Source: Gillisia sp. CAL575 (GTDB lineage: Bacteria > Bacteroidota > Bacteroidia > Flavobacteriales > Flavobacteriaceae). From it: DNA of 64,000 bases. A program made the translations under genes and the position numbers. The stretch spans positions 310,001 to 374,000 of the forward strand of contig NZ_APHJ01000021.1 of assembly GCF_000403785.1 (NCBI RefSeq). The letters are read 5' to 3'. This document shows, in pieces, positions 43,027 to 52,196 of the stretch (position 1 is the stretch's first letter; every line of letters starts with the position of its first letter). The notes beneath the pieces were generated by a model, which saw only the letters and a list, made by a program, of their open reading frames with translations, did no database searches and was not told where the DNA came from.

Positions 43027-45096
43027 CTAACTAATAATAGTCCCATTCTTCACACCTTCTTCATCTGGGTTTAAGAAAACCAATTTCCCCTCAGCATTCT
43101 CGGTCATTAAGATCATTCCTTGGCTTTCAACACCACGTAATTTTCGCGGAGCTAGATTCACCAACACAGTAACTTTCTTACCAATAATCTCTTCAGCTTT
43201 AAAACTTTTAGCAATTCCTGATACGATGGTTCTAACATCTAAACCTGTATCTACTTTTAAAACTAAAAGTTTATCCGCTTTTGGCATTTTAGAAGCTTCA
43301 ACAATGGTCCCAACACGAAGATCCATTTTAGTGAAATCTTCAAAAGTAGATTCTTCTTTTTGTGGTTCTGCTATTTTATTATCGGCTTCATTAGCGGCTT
43401 TTGTAGCTTCCAATTTATCTAATTGTTGCTGAATTTGTTCGTCTTCAATTTTACTGAAAAGCAATTCTGCTTTTCCAATAGTATGTCCTGCGGGAATTAA
43501 CGTGTCTTTTTCTGAAACTTCGTCCCATTTAGGAGCTCCTTCTTCAGAATAGATATTTAAAATAGCTTTTAATTTCTCTGAAGTAAAAGGTAAGAAAGGC
43601 TCACTCAAAGTCGCTAAAGCAGCAGAGATCTGAAGCGCTACAAACATTACTGTTTTCACTCGGTCTGGATCTGTTTTAACCACTTTCCAAGGCTCTTCAT
43701 CGGCTAAATATTTATTACCTAATCTTGCTAAATTCATAAGTTCTCCTTGTGCCTCTCTAAACCTGTATCGCTCTATAGAGCTTGCGATCACAGCTGGATA
43801 TGCCTTAACTGTTGCTAAGGTTTGCTCATCAACTTCAGAGAATTCTCCCGGTGCTGGAACTACTCCTTCATAATATTTATCTGTAAGCACGACTGCACGA
43901 TTGATGAAATTTCCGAAGATCGCAACCAACTCATTATTATTTCTAGCCTGAAAATCTTTCCAGGTAAAATCGTTATCCTTAGTTTCTGGCGCGTTGGCGG
44001 TAAGAGTATACCTTAACACATCTTGCTGATTTGGAAAATCTTCTAAATATTCATGTAACCAAACCGCCCAATTCTTAGAAGTGGAAAGCTTTTTCCCTTC
44101 CAAATTCAAGAATTCGTTAGCTGGCACATTTTCAGGAAGAATATAGCTTCCTTCTGCTTTCAGCATAATTGGAAATATAATACAGTGAAACACTATATTA
44201 TCCTTTCCTATAAAATGCACCATTTTAGTGTCTTCTTTTTTCCAGTAATCTTCCCAATTCTTTCCTTCACGAGCTGCCCATTCTTTAGTAGCCGAGATAT
44301 ACCCAATTGGAGCATCAAACCATACATAAAGTACTTTTCCATCTGCTCCTTCAACCGGCACAGGAATTCCCCAGTCTAGATCCCGAGTTACGGCACGTGC
44401 TCTTAATCCTTCATCTACCCAAGATTTTACTTGTCCGTAAACATTAGCTTTCCAATCTTTTTTATGCCCTTTCAGGATCCATTCCCTCAAGAAATCTTCA
44501 TATTGATCTAAAGGCAAAAACCAGTGTCTGGTCTCTTTCATGCTAGGAACGGCACCTGTAATAGCAGACTTAGGATTAATAAGGTCTGTAGCGTTTAAGG
44601 AACTTCCACAACTTTCACATTGATCGCCATAAGCTTCTGGATTTCCACATTTTGGGCAAGTCCCAGTAACAAATCTATCCGCTAAAAATTGATTTGCTTC
44701 TATATCGTATAACTGCTCGGTAGTTTCTTCTATAAATTTTCCGTCTTCATATAACTTCTTAAAAAATTCTGAAGCCGTGTCATGATGGATCTTACTGGAT
44801 GTTCTGGAATAATTATCGAAAGTAACACCAAAATCCACGAAGGATTGCTTAATAATGCCATGATACTTATCTATTAACTGCTGTGGCGTAATTCCCTCCT
44901 TCTTAGCTTTCATTGGGATAGCAACTCCATGTTCATCACTTCCACATACAAAAGCCACATCTTTTCCTTGCATTCTTAAATATCTTGCATAAATATCTGC
45001 AGGCACATAAACCCCTGCTAAATGCCCAATATGAATTGGCCCGTTGGTATAAGGTAATGCTGCGGTAATAGTATATCGTTGTGGTGAATTGCTCAT
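43027..45096 (-). CDS. metG: Methionyl-tRNA synthetase
   Basis: Charges tRNA-Met for initiation and elongation. The 689-residue class I enzyme has the HIGH motif (22-25), a Cys4 zinc knuckle (CPKCG...CESCG near residue 155), the KMSKS-like KLSTSK, an alpha-helical anticodon domain and a C-terminal EMAP-type tRNA-binding domain (about 585-689, [20 protein letters not shown]) reached by a Glu/Lys-rich linker. The start codon is followed directly by the catalytic strand. Confidence 0.97.
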   Translation of the reverse strand: MSNSPQRYTITAALPYTNGPIHIGHLAGVYVPADIYARYLRMQGKDVAFVCGSDEHGVAIPMKAKKEGITPQQLIDKYHGIIKQSFVDFGVTFDNYSRTSSKIHHDTASEFFKKLYEDGKFIEETTEQLYDIEANQFLADRFVTGTCPKCGNPEAYGDQCESCGSSLNATDLINPKSAITGAVPSMKETRHWFLPLDQYEDFLREWILKGHKKDWKANVYGQVKSWVDEGLRARAVTRDLDWGIPVPVEGADGKVLYVWFDAPIGYISATKEWAAREGKNWEDYWKKEDTKMVHFIGKDNIVFHCIIFPIMLKAEGSYILPENVPANEFLNLEGKKLSTSKNWAVWLHEYLEDFPNQQDVLRYTLTANAPETKDNDFTWKDFQARNNNELVAIFGNFINRAVVLTDKYYEGVVPAPGEFSEVDEQTLATVKAYPAVIASSIERYRFREAQGELMNLARLGNKYLADEEPWKVVKTDPDRVKTVMFVALQISAALATLSEPFLPFTSEKLKAILNIYSEEGAPKWDEVSEKDTLIPAGHTIGKAELLFSKIEDEQIQQQLDKLEATKAANEADNKIAEPQKEESTFEDFTKMDLRVGTIVEASKMPKADKLLVLKVDTGLDVRTIVSGIAKSFKAEEIIGKKVTVLVNLAPRKLRGVESQGMILMTENAEGKLVFLNPDEEGVKNGTIIS

Positions 45097-45121
45097 TAGC
45101 TTCTATAATTTAATTAATAAT

Positions 45122-45232
45122 CTTGGGCTAAGCCCAAGAAATATATCCCGATTTCCCGGGAGGAAAACACTTTTAATAAATTCAGGCATCCCAATAGCTA
45201 TTGGGATGATAAATTAAAACCCTCAGTGAGGG
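45122..45232. repeat. Cluster of four short palindromes upstream of metG
   Basis: Four hairpins in 111 bp: CTTGGGCT-a-AGCCCAAG (45122-45138), TCCCG-atttcc-CGGGA (45146-45161), a perfect 22-bp palindrome around CCCAATAGCTATTGGG (45187-45208) and CCCTC-agt-GAGGG (45220-45232). No reading frame is present. It lies between divergent metG and the 45340 lipoprotein gene. Confidence 0.75.
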
Positions 45233-45339
45233 ATTAAAGGCTGCAAAGGTAAGCAACTGCTAAATACTAAGCGTTAAATTATTGCAAAAGACAATGTCTA
45301 TGTCCTGTTAGAACTCCATTTTAGCCTAAAATAAAAAAT

Positions 45340-45918
45340 ATGCGCAAGTTTTTCTGTTTATCGGCTATTCTACTCATTGTTTCTTGTAATTCATCCAAAA
45401 ACACAACAGCGGGACCAACTTCTAAACAATTTTTTGTTGAAGATCTGTTAGAGATGAATGCCGCAAGCATTAAAGATGCTTTTCCAAATGAAGTGATCAC
45501 TGAAGATGTTGGTTTATTTGAAGAAGGGACCGAAGAACGCGCTTATACTGTGATCTCACCTAATTCTCCAGATGAGTTGCATATTACTTGGAAAGATAAG
45601 AATAGAACTCAGATAGAGGATATTAGAATGGACACCAACGGAAAATGGAAAAGTAAGACCTCAATAAAAATAGGATCTACCTACGATGAGTTGACCCAAA
45701 TGAATCAGAAACCAATTTCTTTCTATGGATTTGGATGGGATTATAGTGGAGCAACCTTATGGAATGATGGAAAATTGGAGAAATCTAGTATTCATGTGTT
45801 TCTTGCGCCAGAAAAGGAGCCAAAAAACAAATTTTACGGAGATCATATCATGAAAGCTACTCCTGAAGAAATTAAAGATATGGATCTCAAGGTTAAAGCC
45901 ATATTATTTAAATCTTAG
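45340..45918 (+). CDS. Lipoprotein of unknown function
   Basis: A 192-residue protein with a lipoprotein signal peptide (LLIVSC, Cys16). The mature part is a mixed alpha/beta domain with conserved-looking blocks SPDELHITWKDKNRTQIEDI and a YGFGWDYSGATLWNDGKL region (read in parts). No acidic residues follow the Cys (CNSSKNTT), so a periplasm-facing location is more likely. Family not recognised. Divergent from metG. Confidence 0.65.
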   Translation: MRKFFCLSAILLIVSCNSSKNTTAGPTSKQFFVEDLLEMNAASIKDAFPNEVITEDVGLFEEGTEERAYTVISPNSPDELHITWKDKNRTQIEDIRMDTNGKWKSKTSIKIGSTYDELTQMNQKPISFYGFGWDYSGATLWNDGKLEKSSIHVFLAPEKEPKNKFYGDHIMKATPEEIKDMDLKVKAILFKS

Positions 45919-46009
45919 TTAAGCTTCAAGATCGAATATTATGTAGTTTACTGAAAAACAGTACATTTAAGTCATTATTATTTCCCTATGAAACAACAAT
46001 GTACAATAA

Positions 46010-46369
46010 ATGGCATCTCACAACGAACTCGGTAAAAAGGGAGAGGACTTAGCGGTTTCATACCTTTTAAAACACGGATATAAGATCGTAGTCCGAAATT
46101 TTAGATATCAAAAAGCAGAAGTAGATATTATTGCCAGAAAAAAGGATGTTTTGGCTATAATAGAAGTTAAAACTCGCAGCACTCCAGATTTTGGGAATCC
46201 ACAGGATTTTGTAAAAGGCAAACAAATCCAGAACCTAGTTAAAGCTGTCGACTTTTTTGTGACAGAACATAATCTTGATGTAGAGGTTCGATTTGATATT
46301 ATTGCTATCATTAAGAATAAGTCGGGTACCAAAATAGAGCATTTAGAGAATGCTTTTTTATATTTTTAG
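46010..46369 (+). CDS. YraN family (UPF0102) endonuclease-like protein
   Basis: A 119-residue PD-(D/E)xK-fold protein. The family signature runs from the N-terminal GKKGEDLAVSYLLKHGY (Glu12 the predicted active-site residue) through VDIIARKKDVLAIIEVKTR, with the catalytic Asp and Glu-x-Lys. Function is unknown in the family, though a Holliday-junction-resolvase-like fold is recognised. The 3' end carries a hairpin (GAGCATTTAGAGAATGC) whose near copy recurs at 46984-47005. Confidence 0.9.
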   Translation: MASHNELGKKGEDLAVSYLLKHGYKIVVRNFRYQKAEVDIIARKKDVLAIIEVKTRSTPDFGNPQDFVKGKQIQNLVKAVDFFVTEHNLDVEVRFDIIAIIKNKSGTKIEHLENAFLYF

Positions 46370-46383
46370 ATAACATTTATTTT

Positions 46384-46858
46384 GCTCCTTCCCTATTTTC
46401 TAGGGAAGGTGGCGTTCCGCAGGAATGTCGGAAGGGTAAAAGCTACAATCATGAATAAAAAGATTCATAACAGAAAACACCTAGAGCCATATAGGAAAGA
46501 ACTCAGGAAAAATCTAACCTCAGCGGAAGCCTTTCTTTGGAAACAATTACAACAACGGAAACTGGAGGGAAGGAAATTTAGAAGACAACATAGTATTGAA
46601 AACTTTATAGTAGATTTTTATTGTCCAGAAGAAAGGCTAATCATTGAACTTGACGGACAAGTCCATTTAAATCCAACTGCACAAGAAAAGGATGAAAATC
46701 GAACTAAAATATTAGAAGAATTAGGTTTTCGAGTAATTAGATTTGAGAATAAATTAGTATTCGATAATTTACAATCTGTATTACAAGAAATAAAAGATAA
46801 TTTTAAATAAATGACCTCCCCGCTCTTCGAGCACCCCTCCTAAAAATAGGCGGGGAGC
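46384..46858. mobile_element. Putative small mobile unit: inverted repeats around a DUF559 gene
   Basis: The left repeat (46384-46436) starts GCTCCTTCCCTATTTTCTAG and continues GGGAAGGTGGC...GGAAGGGT. The right repeat (46811-46858), read on the minus strand, starts GCTCCCCGCCTATTTTTAG and continues GAGGGGTG...GGGGAGGT, so the two are related inverted copies. The endonuclease gene fills almost all the space: its ATG is 14 bp after the left repeat and its stop abuts the right one. A third copy in the left orientation lies at 47027-47084. Mobility is an inference from this layout. Confidence 0.5.
46451..46810 (+). CDS. DUF559 endonuclease-domain protein (Vsr-like fold)
   Basis: A 119-residue protein consisting of one DUF559 domain: LRKNLTSAEAFLWKQLQ, then FRRQHSIENFIVDFYCP, the acidic IIELDGQVH catalytic-type block, and FRVIRFENKLVFDN. 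The restriction-endonuclease-like fold is related to Vsr-type nucleases. The ATG at 46451 is used; an upstream in-frame TTG at 46382 would translate the flanking repeat. It is bounded on both sides by inverted repeats (see the unit at 46384-46858). Confidence 0.85.
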   Translation: MNKKIHNRKHLEPYRKELRKNLTSAEAFLWKQLQQRKLEGRKFRRQHSIENFIVDFYCPEERLIIELDGQVHLNPTAQEKDENRTKILEELGFRVIRFENKLVFDNLQSVLQEIKDNFK

Positions 46859-47026
46859 AAAAAAAAAAATAAACAATGCTTTTCTAAAGCTTGATAAGGT
46901 CTCCACTCAGCGCCAACTAAAATTTCTGGTTACTGTACGTCACTTCGAGCATCCATATTAATAATACGTGGGGAGAAAAAACTGAGCATTTGGAAAATGC
47001 TTTTCTCAATCTTAATTTAAACTTTT

Positions 47027-47084
47027 GCTCCTTCCCTGTTTTTTAAGGAAGGTGGCATTCATCCAAAATGATGGAAGAGTAAAA
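47027..47084. repeat. Solo copy of the DUF559-flanking repeat
   Basis: GCTCCTTCCCTGTTTTTTAA followed by GGAAGGTGGC and GGAAGAGTAAAA closely matches the left repeat at 46384-46436, same orientation. It folds as CCTTCCCT/AAGGAAGG-type hairpin and ends about two bases before the mfd stop codon. Confidence 0.75.
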
Positions 47085-47085
47085 T

Positions 47086-50000
47086 TTAAACCTTCGCCTC
47101 TTCCTCCACTTTCACTCTAAAATCTAAGGGTTCCAATACTTTTAAAGCTTTTTCTATAGAAGATATCTTTTCAAAAGTTAGCAATAATCTTAAACCTGCT
47201 CTGGTTTGCTTTTCTTTCATTGTACAAGAATGTGTATGAGAATGTACATATTGTAATACTTTAGAGAAAGTTGGAGTATGGTAAAATTTAGATTGTTGAT
47301 CTGCTATAAAGTATCCGATCAATTTGCCTTTTTTCATGATCACTTTTTCTAAACCTATATGAGAAGCGATCCATTTAATTCGCACACTATTCAAAAGATC
47401 TACCGCCTGAGTTGGTAATTCTCCAAAACGATCTTCCAGATCTGCTTCAAATTTCTGAAGCTCTTCTTCGGTCTTCAAGTTGTTCAGCTTGGTGTAAAGA
47501 CTCAGTCTTTCGGAAATATTATTTATATAATCATCTGGGAACAACAATTCGAAATCGGTATCTATTTGAGTGTCCTTAACAAATACTTTCTGATCTACAT
47601 CTTCAGTTTGCTCATACAGATCTTTAAATTCATTTTCTTTTAATTCTTCAATCGCCTCATTCAATATTTTCTGATAGGTATCAAAACCAATATCACTAAT
47701 AAATCCGCTTTGTTCTCCTCCAAGAAGATCTCCTGCTCCGCGGATTTCAAGATCCTTCATGGCGATGTTAATTCCGCTTCCAAGATCAGAAAATTGCTCT
47801 AAAGCAGTAATTCTTTTTCTGGCATCGTCTGTCATTGCAGAATATGGCGGCGTAATAAAATAACAAAAAGCTTTTTTATTGCTTCTTCCTACTCTCCCTC
47901 GCATCTGGTGTAGATCTGAAAGTCCGAAGTTATTTGCATTATTTATAAAGATGGTATTCGCATTGGTAACATCTAATCCACTTTCTATGATCGTGGTAGA
48001 AACCAGCACATCAAATTCACTATTCATAAAACTGAGCATCAAATTCTCTAGTTTCTTCCCCTCCATTTGTCCATGTCCCACGCCAACTTTAGCATCTGGC
48101 ACCAAACGCTGGATCATCCCTGCAACTTCCTTGATATTTTCAATTCTGTTGTGAATAAAGAAAACCTGTCCCCCACGCTGAATTTCATAAGAAATAGCAT
48201 CTCGAATGGTTTCTTCTGAAAAACGGACCACATTGGTTTCTATAGGATATCTGTTTGGTGGTGGCGTAGTAATGGTTGAAAGATCTCTTGCTGCCATTAA
48301 ACTGAATTGAAGTGTACGCGGAATTGGCGTTGCGGTTAGAGTAAGTGTATCTACATTTTCCTTGATAGTCTTCAGTTTATCCTTTACAGCAACCCCGAAT
48401 TTTTGTTCTTCATCTACCACCAACAACCCAAGATCTTTAAATTTTACGGCTTTGCTTACTAACTGATGTGTCCCAATAATGATATCCACTTTTCCATTTT
48501 CTAGGTCTTCTAAGGTTTCCCTGCGTTCCTTTGCCGTTCTAAATCTATTTAGATAATCTACTGTTACAGGGAAATCTTTAAGCCTTTCTGTAAAGGTTTT
48601 ATGATGCTGAAAAGCTAGAATCGTAGTCGGCACTAAAATGGCTACCTGTTTTCCATTATCTACTGCTTTAAATGCTGCACGAATAGCAACTTCGGTTTTA
48701 CCAAATCCCACATCCCCACAAACCAAACGGTCCATAGGTCTCGGACTTTCCATATCTTCTTTCACTGCAGCAGTAGCCGTGCTTTGATCTGGAGTATCTT
48801 CATATAAAAATGAAGCTTCCAACTCTAATTGCAAGTAAGAATCCGGCCCATATTGAAAACCTTGCTGAGTTCTTCTTTTCGCATATAATTCAATTAGATT
48901 ATAAGCGATATGCTTAACTCTAGCCTTGGTTTTCTGCTTTAAATTTTTCCAGGCATTACTACCTAGTTTATATATTTTTGGAGGTTTCCCGTCTTTTCCG
49001 TTGAATTTGGAGATCTTATGAAGCGAGTGAATGCTCAAGTATAAAATATCCCGCTCCCCATAAAACAATTTAATGGCTTCCTGCATTTTCCCTTCCACAT
49101 CTATCTTCTGGAGTCCGCCAAATTTTCCAATTCCGTGATCTATGTGAGTCACGTAATCTCCAACTTCTAAGTTGGTAAGCTCTTGTAAAGTGATAGCTTG
49201 CTTCTTAGCATAGCCATTCTTTAAATGGAATTTATGATAGCGCTCAAAGATCTGATGGTCTGTATAACAAACCATTTTAGAATCTTCATCTATAAAACCT
49301 TGATACATGGAAAGCACCACGGTTTTATATTTCACTTCCCGTTCCTGATCTTCAAAAATATCATGAAATCTCTTGGCTTGCTGCTCGCTCACACAAAAGA
49401 TATAATTGGTATAACCGGCTTCCTGATTCTCGATCAGGTTATCTATTAATAAGTCGAACTGTTTATTAAATGAAGGTTGCGGCTTGGTATGGAATTCTAT
49501 TATTTCCCCGGCATCTTCAACAGAAGTGCTGGATTTCTTTCGGAGATTATTTATGTTCCCCAGATTTACAACTCTAAATTCTTCGAGTTGCTCTGTTAAA
49601 AGGCCGGAGGAACAAAATAATTCTTCGGGTTTATTATGTTTAATATCATCTCCTAATTTGGTAAAAGCTTCTTCTGCTTTCCCAAATAATTTATCCATTT
49701 CTCCGGAAAGCAATTCCGGATTTTTGATAAAGACAATTGTTTTTTCTGAAATGTATTTTAAAAAGCTTTCTCTAACCTCATCCAAACGTTTGTGTTCTAC
49801 ATTTGGCATTACAGAGATCTTATTAACTTTTTCTGTTGAAAGTTGAGTTTCCACATCGAAACTTCGAATGCTATCTACTTCATTCCCGAAGAATTCTATT
49901 CTATACGGCTCGTCATTACTGAAGGAAAACACATCTATAATTCCACCACGCACAGAAAATTCTCCCGGTTCGGTCACAAAATCTACTCGCGTGAATTTAT

Positions 50001-50496
50001 ATTCAAACAACACTTCATTTACAAAATCTAAAGAAAGTTGGTCTCCAACTGCGATCTTCAAAGTGCTCTTTTCTAATTCTTTTCTAGTAACTACTTTCTC
50101 GAATAAAGCATCCGGATACGTAACTATAAGTGCTGGTTTTTTTCGAGAATTAATGCGGTTTAGAACCTCTGCTCTTAAAAGCACATTGGCATTATCTGTT
50201 TCCTCAAGTTCATAAGGCCTCCGATAACTTCCAGGATAAAAAAGCACATTCTTATCCCCCATTAATTGTTCTAGATCGTTCAAATAATAGGCAGCTTCTT
50301 CTTTATCATTAAATATCAATAGAAATGGTCGCTCTGCAGTGCTAAAAGCATTAGAAAGCACATAGGACAAGGAAGATCCTACCAGTCCTTTTAATTGAAT
50401 TTTTGTAAGATTGTTTTGAGAAGAGGCAATAAAATCCCCAAGTTTCTGCTGTTGCAGAGACTTTGCAAGTGTTTGGGCAATAGTAGATTTACTCAT
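47086..50496 (-). CDS. mfd: Transcription-repair coupling factor
   Basis: A 1136-residue ATP-dependent translocase that removes stalled RNA polymerase and recruits excision repair. Domains in order: UvrB-like region, RNA polymerase-interacting CarD-like domain (GDYVTHIDHGIGKFGGLQKI), RecG-like motor with Walker A GDVGFGKTE, DEEQKFGV and TATPIPRTLQ, and a C-terminal TRCF domain. The ATG at 50496 is chosen because a strong promoter (-33 and -7) lies just upstream; the frame stays open to 50532 but that start is within the promoter. The transcript is probably leaderless. Confidence 0.96.
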   Translation of the reverse strand: MSKSTIAQTLAKSLQQQKLGDFIASSQNNLTKIQLKGLVGSSLSYVLSNAFSTAERPFLLIFNDKEEAAYYLNDLEQLMGDKNVLFYPGSYRRPYELEETDNANVLLRAEVLNRINSRKKPALIVTYPDALFEKVVTRKELEKSTLKIAVGDQLSLDFVNEVLFEYKFTRVDFVTEPGEFSVRGGIIDVFSFSNDEPYRIEFFGNEVDSIRSFDVETQLSTEKVNKISVMPNVEHKRLDEVRESFLKYISEKTIVFIKNPELLSGEMDKLFGKAEEAFTKLGDDIKHNKPEELFCSSGLLTEQLEEFRVVNLGNINNLRKKSSTSVEDAGEIIEFHTKPQPSFNKQFDLLIDNLIENQEAGYTNYIFCVSEQQAKRFHDIFEDQEREVKYKTVVLSMYQGFIDEDSKMVCYTDHQIFERYHKFHLKNGYAKKQAITLQELTNLEVGDYVTHIDHGIGKFGGLQKIDVEGKMQEAIKLFYGERDILYLSIHSLHKISKFNGKDGKPPKIYKLGSNAWKNLKQKTKARVKHIAYNLIELYAKRRTQQGFQYGPDSYLQLELEASFLYEDTPDQSTATAAVKEDMESPRPMDRLVCGDVGFGKTEVAIRAAFKAVDNGKQVAILVPTTILAFQHHKTFTERLKDFPVTVDYLNRFRTAKERRETLEDLENGKVDIIIGTHQLVSKAVKFKDLGLLVVDEEQKFGVAVKDKLKTIKENVDTLTLTATPIPRTLQFSLMAARDLSTITTPPPNRYPIETNVVRFSEETIRDAISYEIQRGGQVFFIHNRIENIKEVAGMIQRLVPDAKVGVGHGQMEGKKLENLMLSFMNSEFDVLVSTTIIESGLDVTNANTIFINNANNFGLSDLHQMRGRVGRSNKKAFCYFITPPYSAMTDDARKRITALEQFSDLGSGINIAMKDLEIRGAGDLLGGEQSGFISDIGFDTYQKILNEAIEELKENEFKDLYEQTEDVDQKVFVKDTQIDTDFELLFPDDYINNISERLSLYTKLNNLKTEEELQKFEADLEDRFGELPTQAVDLLNSVRIKWIASHIGLEKVIMKKGKLIGYFIADQQSKFYHTPTFSKVLQYVHSHTHSCTMKEKQTRAGLRLLLTFEKISSIEKALKVLEPLDFRVKVEEEAKV

Positions 50497-50501
50497 TGTC
50501 G

Positions 50502-50533
50502 CAAAGATAATCGCTGCATCCATCCCGCGCAAA
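50502..50533 (-). promoter_or_regulatory. Promoter of mfd
   Basis: On the minus strand: TTTG (-33, 50533-50530), a 20-bp spacer and TATCTTTG (-7, 50509-50502), a full match to the Bacteroidota consensus. The ATG follows five bases later, implying a leaderless message. Confidence 0.65.
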
Positions 50534-50611
50534 AGTTTAATAATTATTTGTAACCTGTTTATTAAAAATAAATCAATTGTCTATCCGTGAAATCTCCTAA
50601 ACCAAAGAAGG

Positions 50612-50694
50612 ACGTCATTCTGAACTTGTTTCAAAATCTCATCATGATATAAATGAATACAGTATTAAACCCTGAAATAAATTCAGGGTGACGT
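50612..50694. repeat. Dispersed palindrome, CTGAA family (copy 3)
   Basis: Arms ACGTCATTCTGAA and TTCAGGGTGACGT enclose an internal CCCTGAA/TTCAGGG hairpin. Related to 27108-27171 and 34189-34272. The remaining 50497-50837 intergenic DNA is AT-rich with no other clear feature. Confidence 0.65.
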
Positions 50695-50837
50695 AAGAAC
50701 TATTAGGACAACAAACAGATGTTCGTTAATCCAATTTTAAAAATGCTAAAGATGTTAATTTCAGCCTAAAACTACGGATACAAGATTATAAACGATGCTT
50801 TTTAAGTAATTTCCGAAGCATTAATAAAAATCGCAAC

Positions 50838-52196
50838 ATGGCTAAATTTGAAGAATACGATGTTTTTGTAATTGGAACTGGAACGGCTGGTAAAAAAGTA
50901 GCTACCTCTTGTGTAAAAGAAGGCTGGAAAGTTGCCATTGCAGACAATCGTGAATTTGGTGGGACTTGTTCTCAAAGAGGTTGTGATCCTAAAAAAGTTT
51001 TACTCGGACTTACTGAAATTATAGACCGTGCTCATAAAATGAAAGGTATTGGTATTACCAAAATGCCGGAATTCAGTTGGGAAGATCTAATGGCTTTTAA
51101 AGAAACTTTTGTAGATGCCATTCCAGCAAAAACAGAAAAGGATTTTGAAAAGCTAGGAGTAACTATGTTTCATCAGTCACCAAAATTCTTAGATAAAAAC
51201 ACACTCTCTGTAGAGGGAAAAACAATTATAGCTAAGAAAATTGTGATTGCTACAGGACAAAGGCCATTGGAACTAAAAATTCCGGGAAGAGAACATGCTA
51301 TTGTAAGTGACGACTTTTTAAATTTAGAACATTTACCAGAGAGTATGATTTTTATAGGAGCTGGTTATATTGGTATGGAGTTCGCTCATATGGCAGCTCG
51401 TCTTGGAGTAAAAGTAACTATGATGGACCTAGCCCCCAGACCTCTAACTAATTTTGATGAGGATATGGTTGGTTATTTGGTAACCGCTTCAGAAAAGCTT
51501 GGGATAAAATTCATTTTTAATGCAGAAGTTTCAGAAATAGAGAAGCTTAGAAAAAACTATAGGGTTACTGCTTTACAGGAGGGAAAGGAAATTTCAGAAA
51601 AAGCAGAACTTGTGATAAATACTGCGGGAAGAGTACCTTCTATAGATGAATTAGATCTTGAAAAAGGGAATGTTGCTTTTAGCAAAAAAGGGGTTTCTGT
51701 GAATAAATATCTTCAGAATCCAACAAATGAAAATGTTTATGCTTGTGGAGATGTATCAGACAGTGAAGGACTTCCTTTAACTCCTCTTTCCTCGCAAGAA
51801 GCATTAATTGTGATTGCCAATCTTTTAGATCCAAACAAGCCTGAAGAAGTGAATTTTCCTCCACAACCTTCGGTAGTATTTACACTTCCGAACATCGCTT
51901 CCGTAGGACTTTCAGAAAAAGAAGCTAAAGAAAAAGGCTATGAATATACTTTAGAGCATAAGTTAGTTCCGGGTTGGTTTAACGCAAAAAGAGTGAACAC
52001 AGAGGAATATGCTTACAAAACTCTAGTAGATAAAAAAACAGATCTTGTTTTAGGGGCGCATTTAATTGGTCCAGAAGCTTCCGAGATCATCAATATGTTT
52101 GTAATGGCAATGTGCGGAAAATTAACTTGCAAGGAATTAAAAACCATGATCTATGCTTACCCAACTTGGGGAAACGATATTAAAGGTATGATCTAA
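50838..52196 (+). CDS. FAD-dependent pyridine nucleotide-disulfide oxidoreductase, variant active site
   Basis: A 452-residue flavoprotein of the glutathione reductase/lipoamide dehydrogenase family: FAD motif (VIGTGTAGKKVA, 11-22), redox disulfide CSQRGC (Cys44 and Cys49), an NAD(P) motif GAGYIGMEFA and the second FAD segment VYACGDVSD. The C-terminal HPTxxE of the family is replaced by YPTWGND (441-447), so the usual His-Glu proton relay is missing. The substrate is therefore uncertain. Its stop overlaps the stop of the convergent TspO-like gene. Confidence 0.88.
   Translation: MAKFEEYDVFVIGTGTAGKKVATSCVKEGWKVAIADNREFGGTCSQRGCDPKKVLLGLTEIIDRAHKMKGIGITKMPEFSWEDLMAFKETFVDAIPAKTEKDFEKLGVTMFHQSPKFLDKNTLSVEGKTIIAKKIVIATGQRPLELKIPGREHAIVSDDFLNLEHLPESMIFIGAGYIGMEFAHMAARLGVKVTMMDLAPRPLTNFDEDMVGYLVTASEKLGIKFIFNAEVSEIEKLRKNYRVTALQEGKEISEKAELVINTAGRVPSIDELDLEKGNVAFSKKGVSVNKYLQNPTNENVYACGDVSDSEGLPLTPLSSQEALIVIANLLDPNKPEEVNFPPQPSVVFTLPNIASVGLSEKEAKEKGYEYTLEHKLVPGWFNAKRVNTEEYAYKTLVDKKTDLVLGAHLIGPEASEIINMFVMAMCGKLTCKELKTMIYAYPTWGNDIKGMI

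Noticed and set aside
46382-46450. N-terminal extension of the DUF559 protein
   Set aside because: It translates the flanking repeat sequence; the ATG at 46451 gives the normal domain start.
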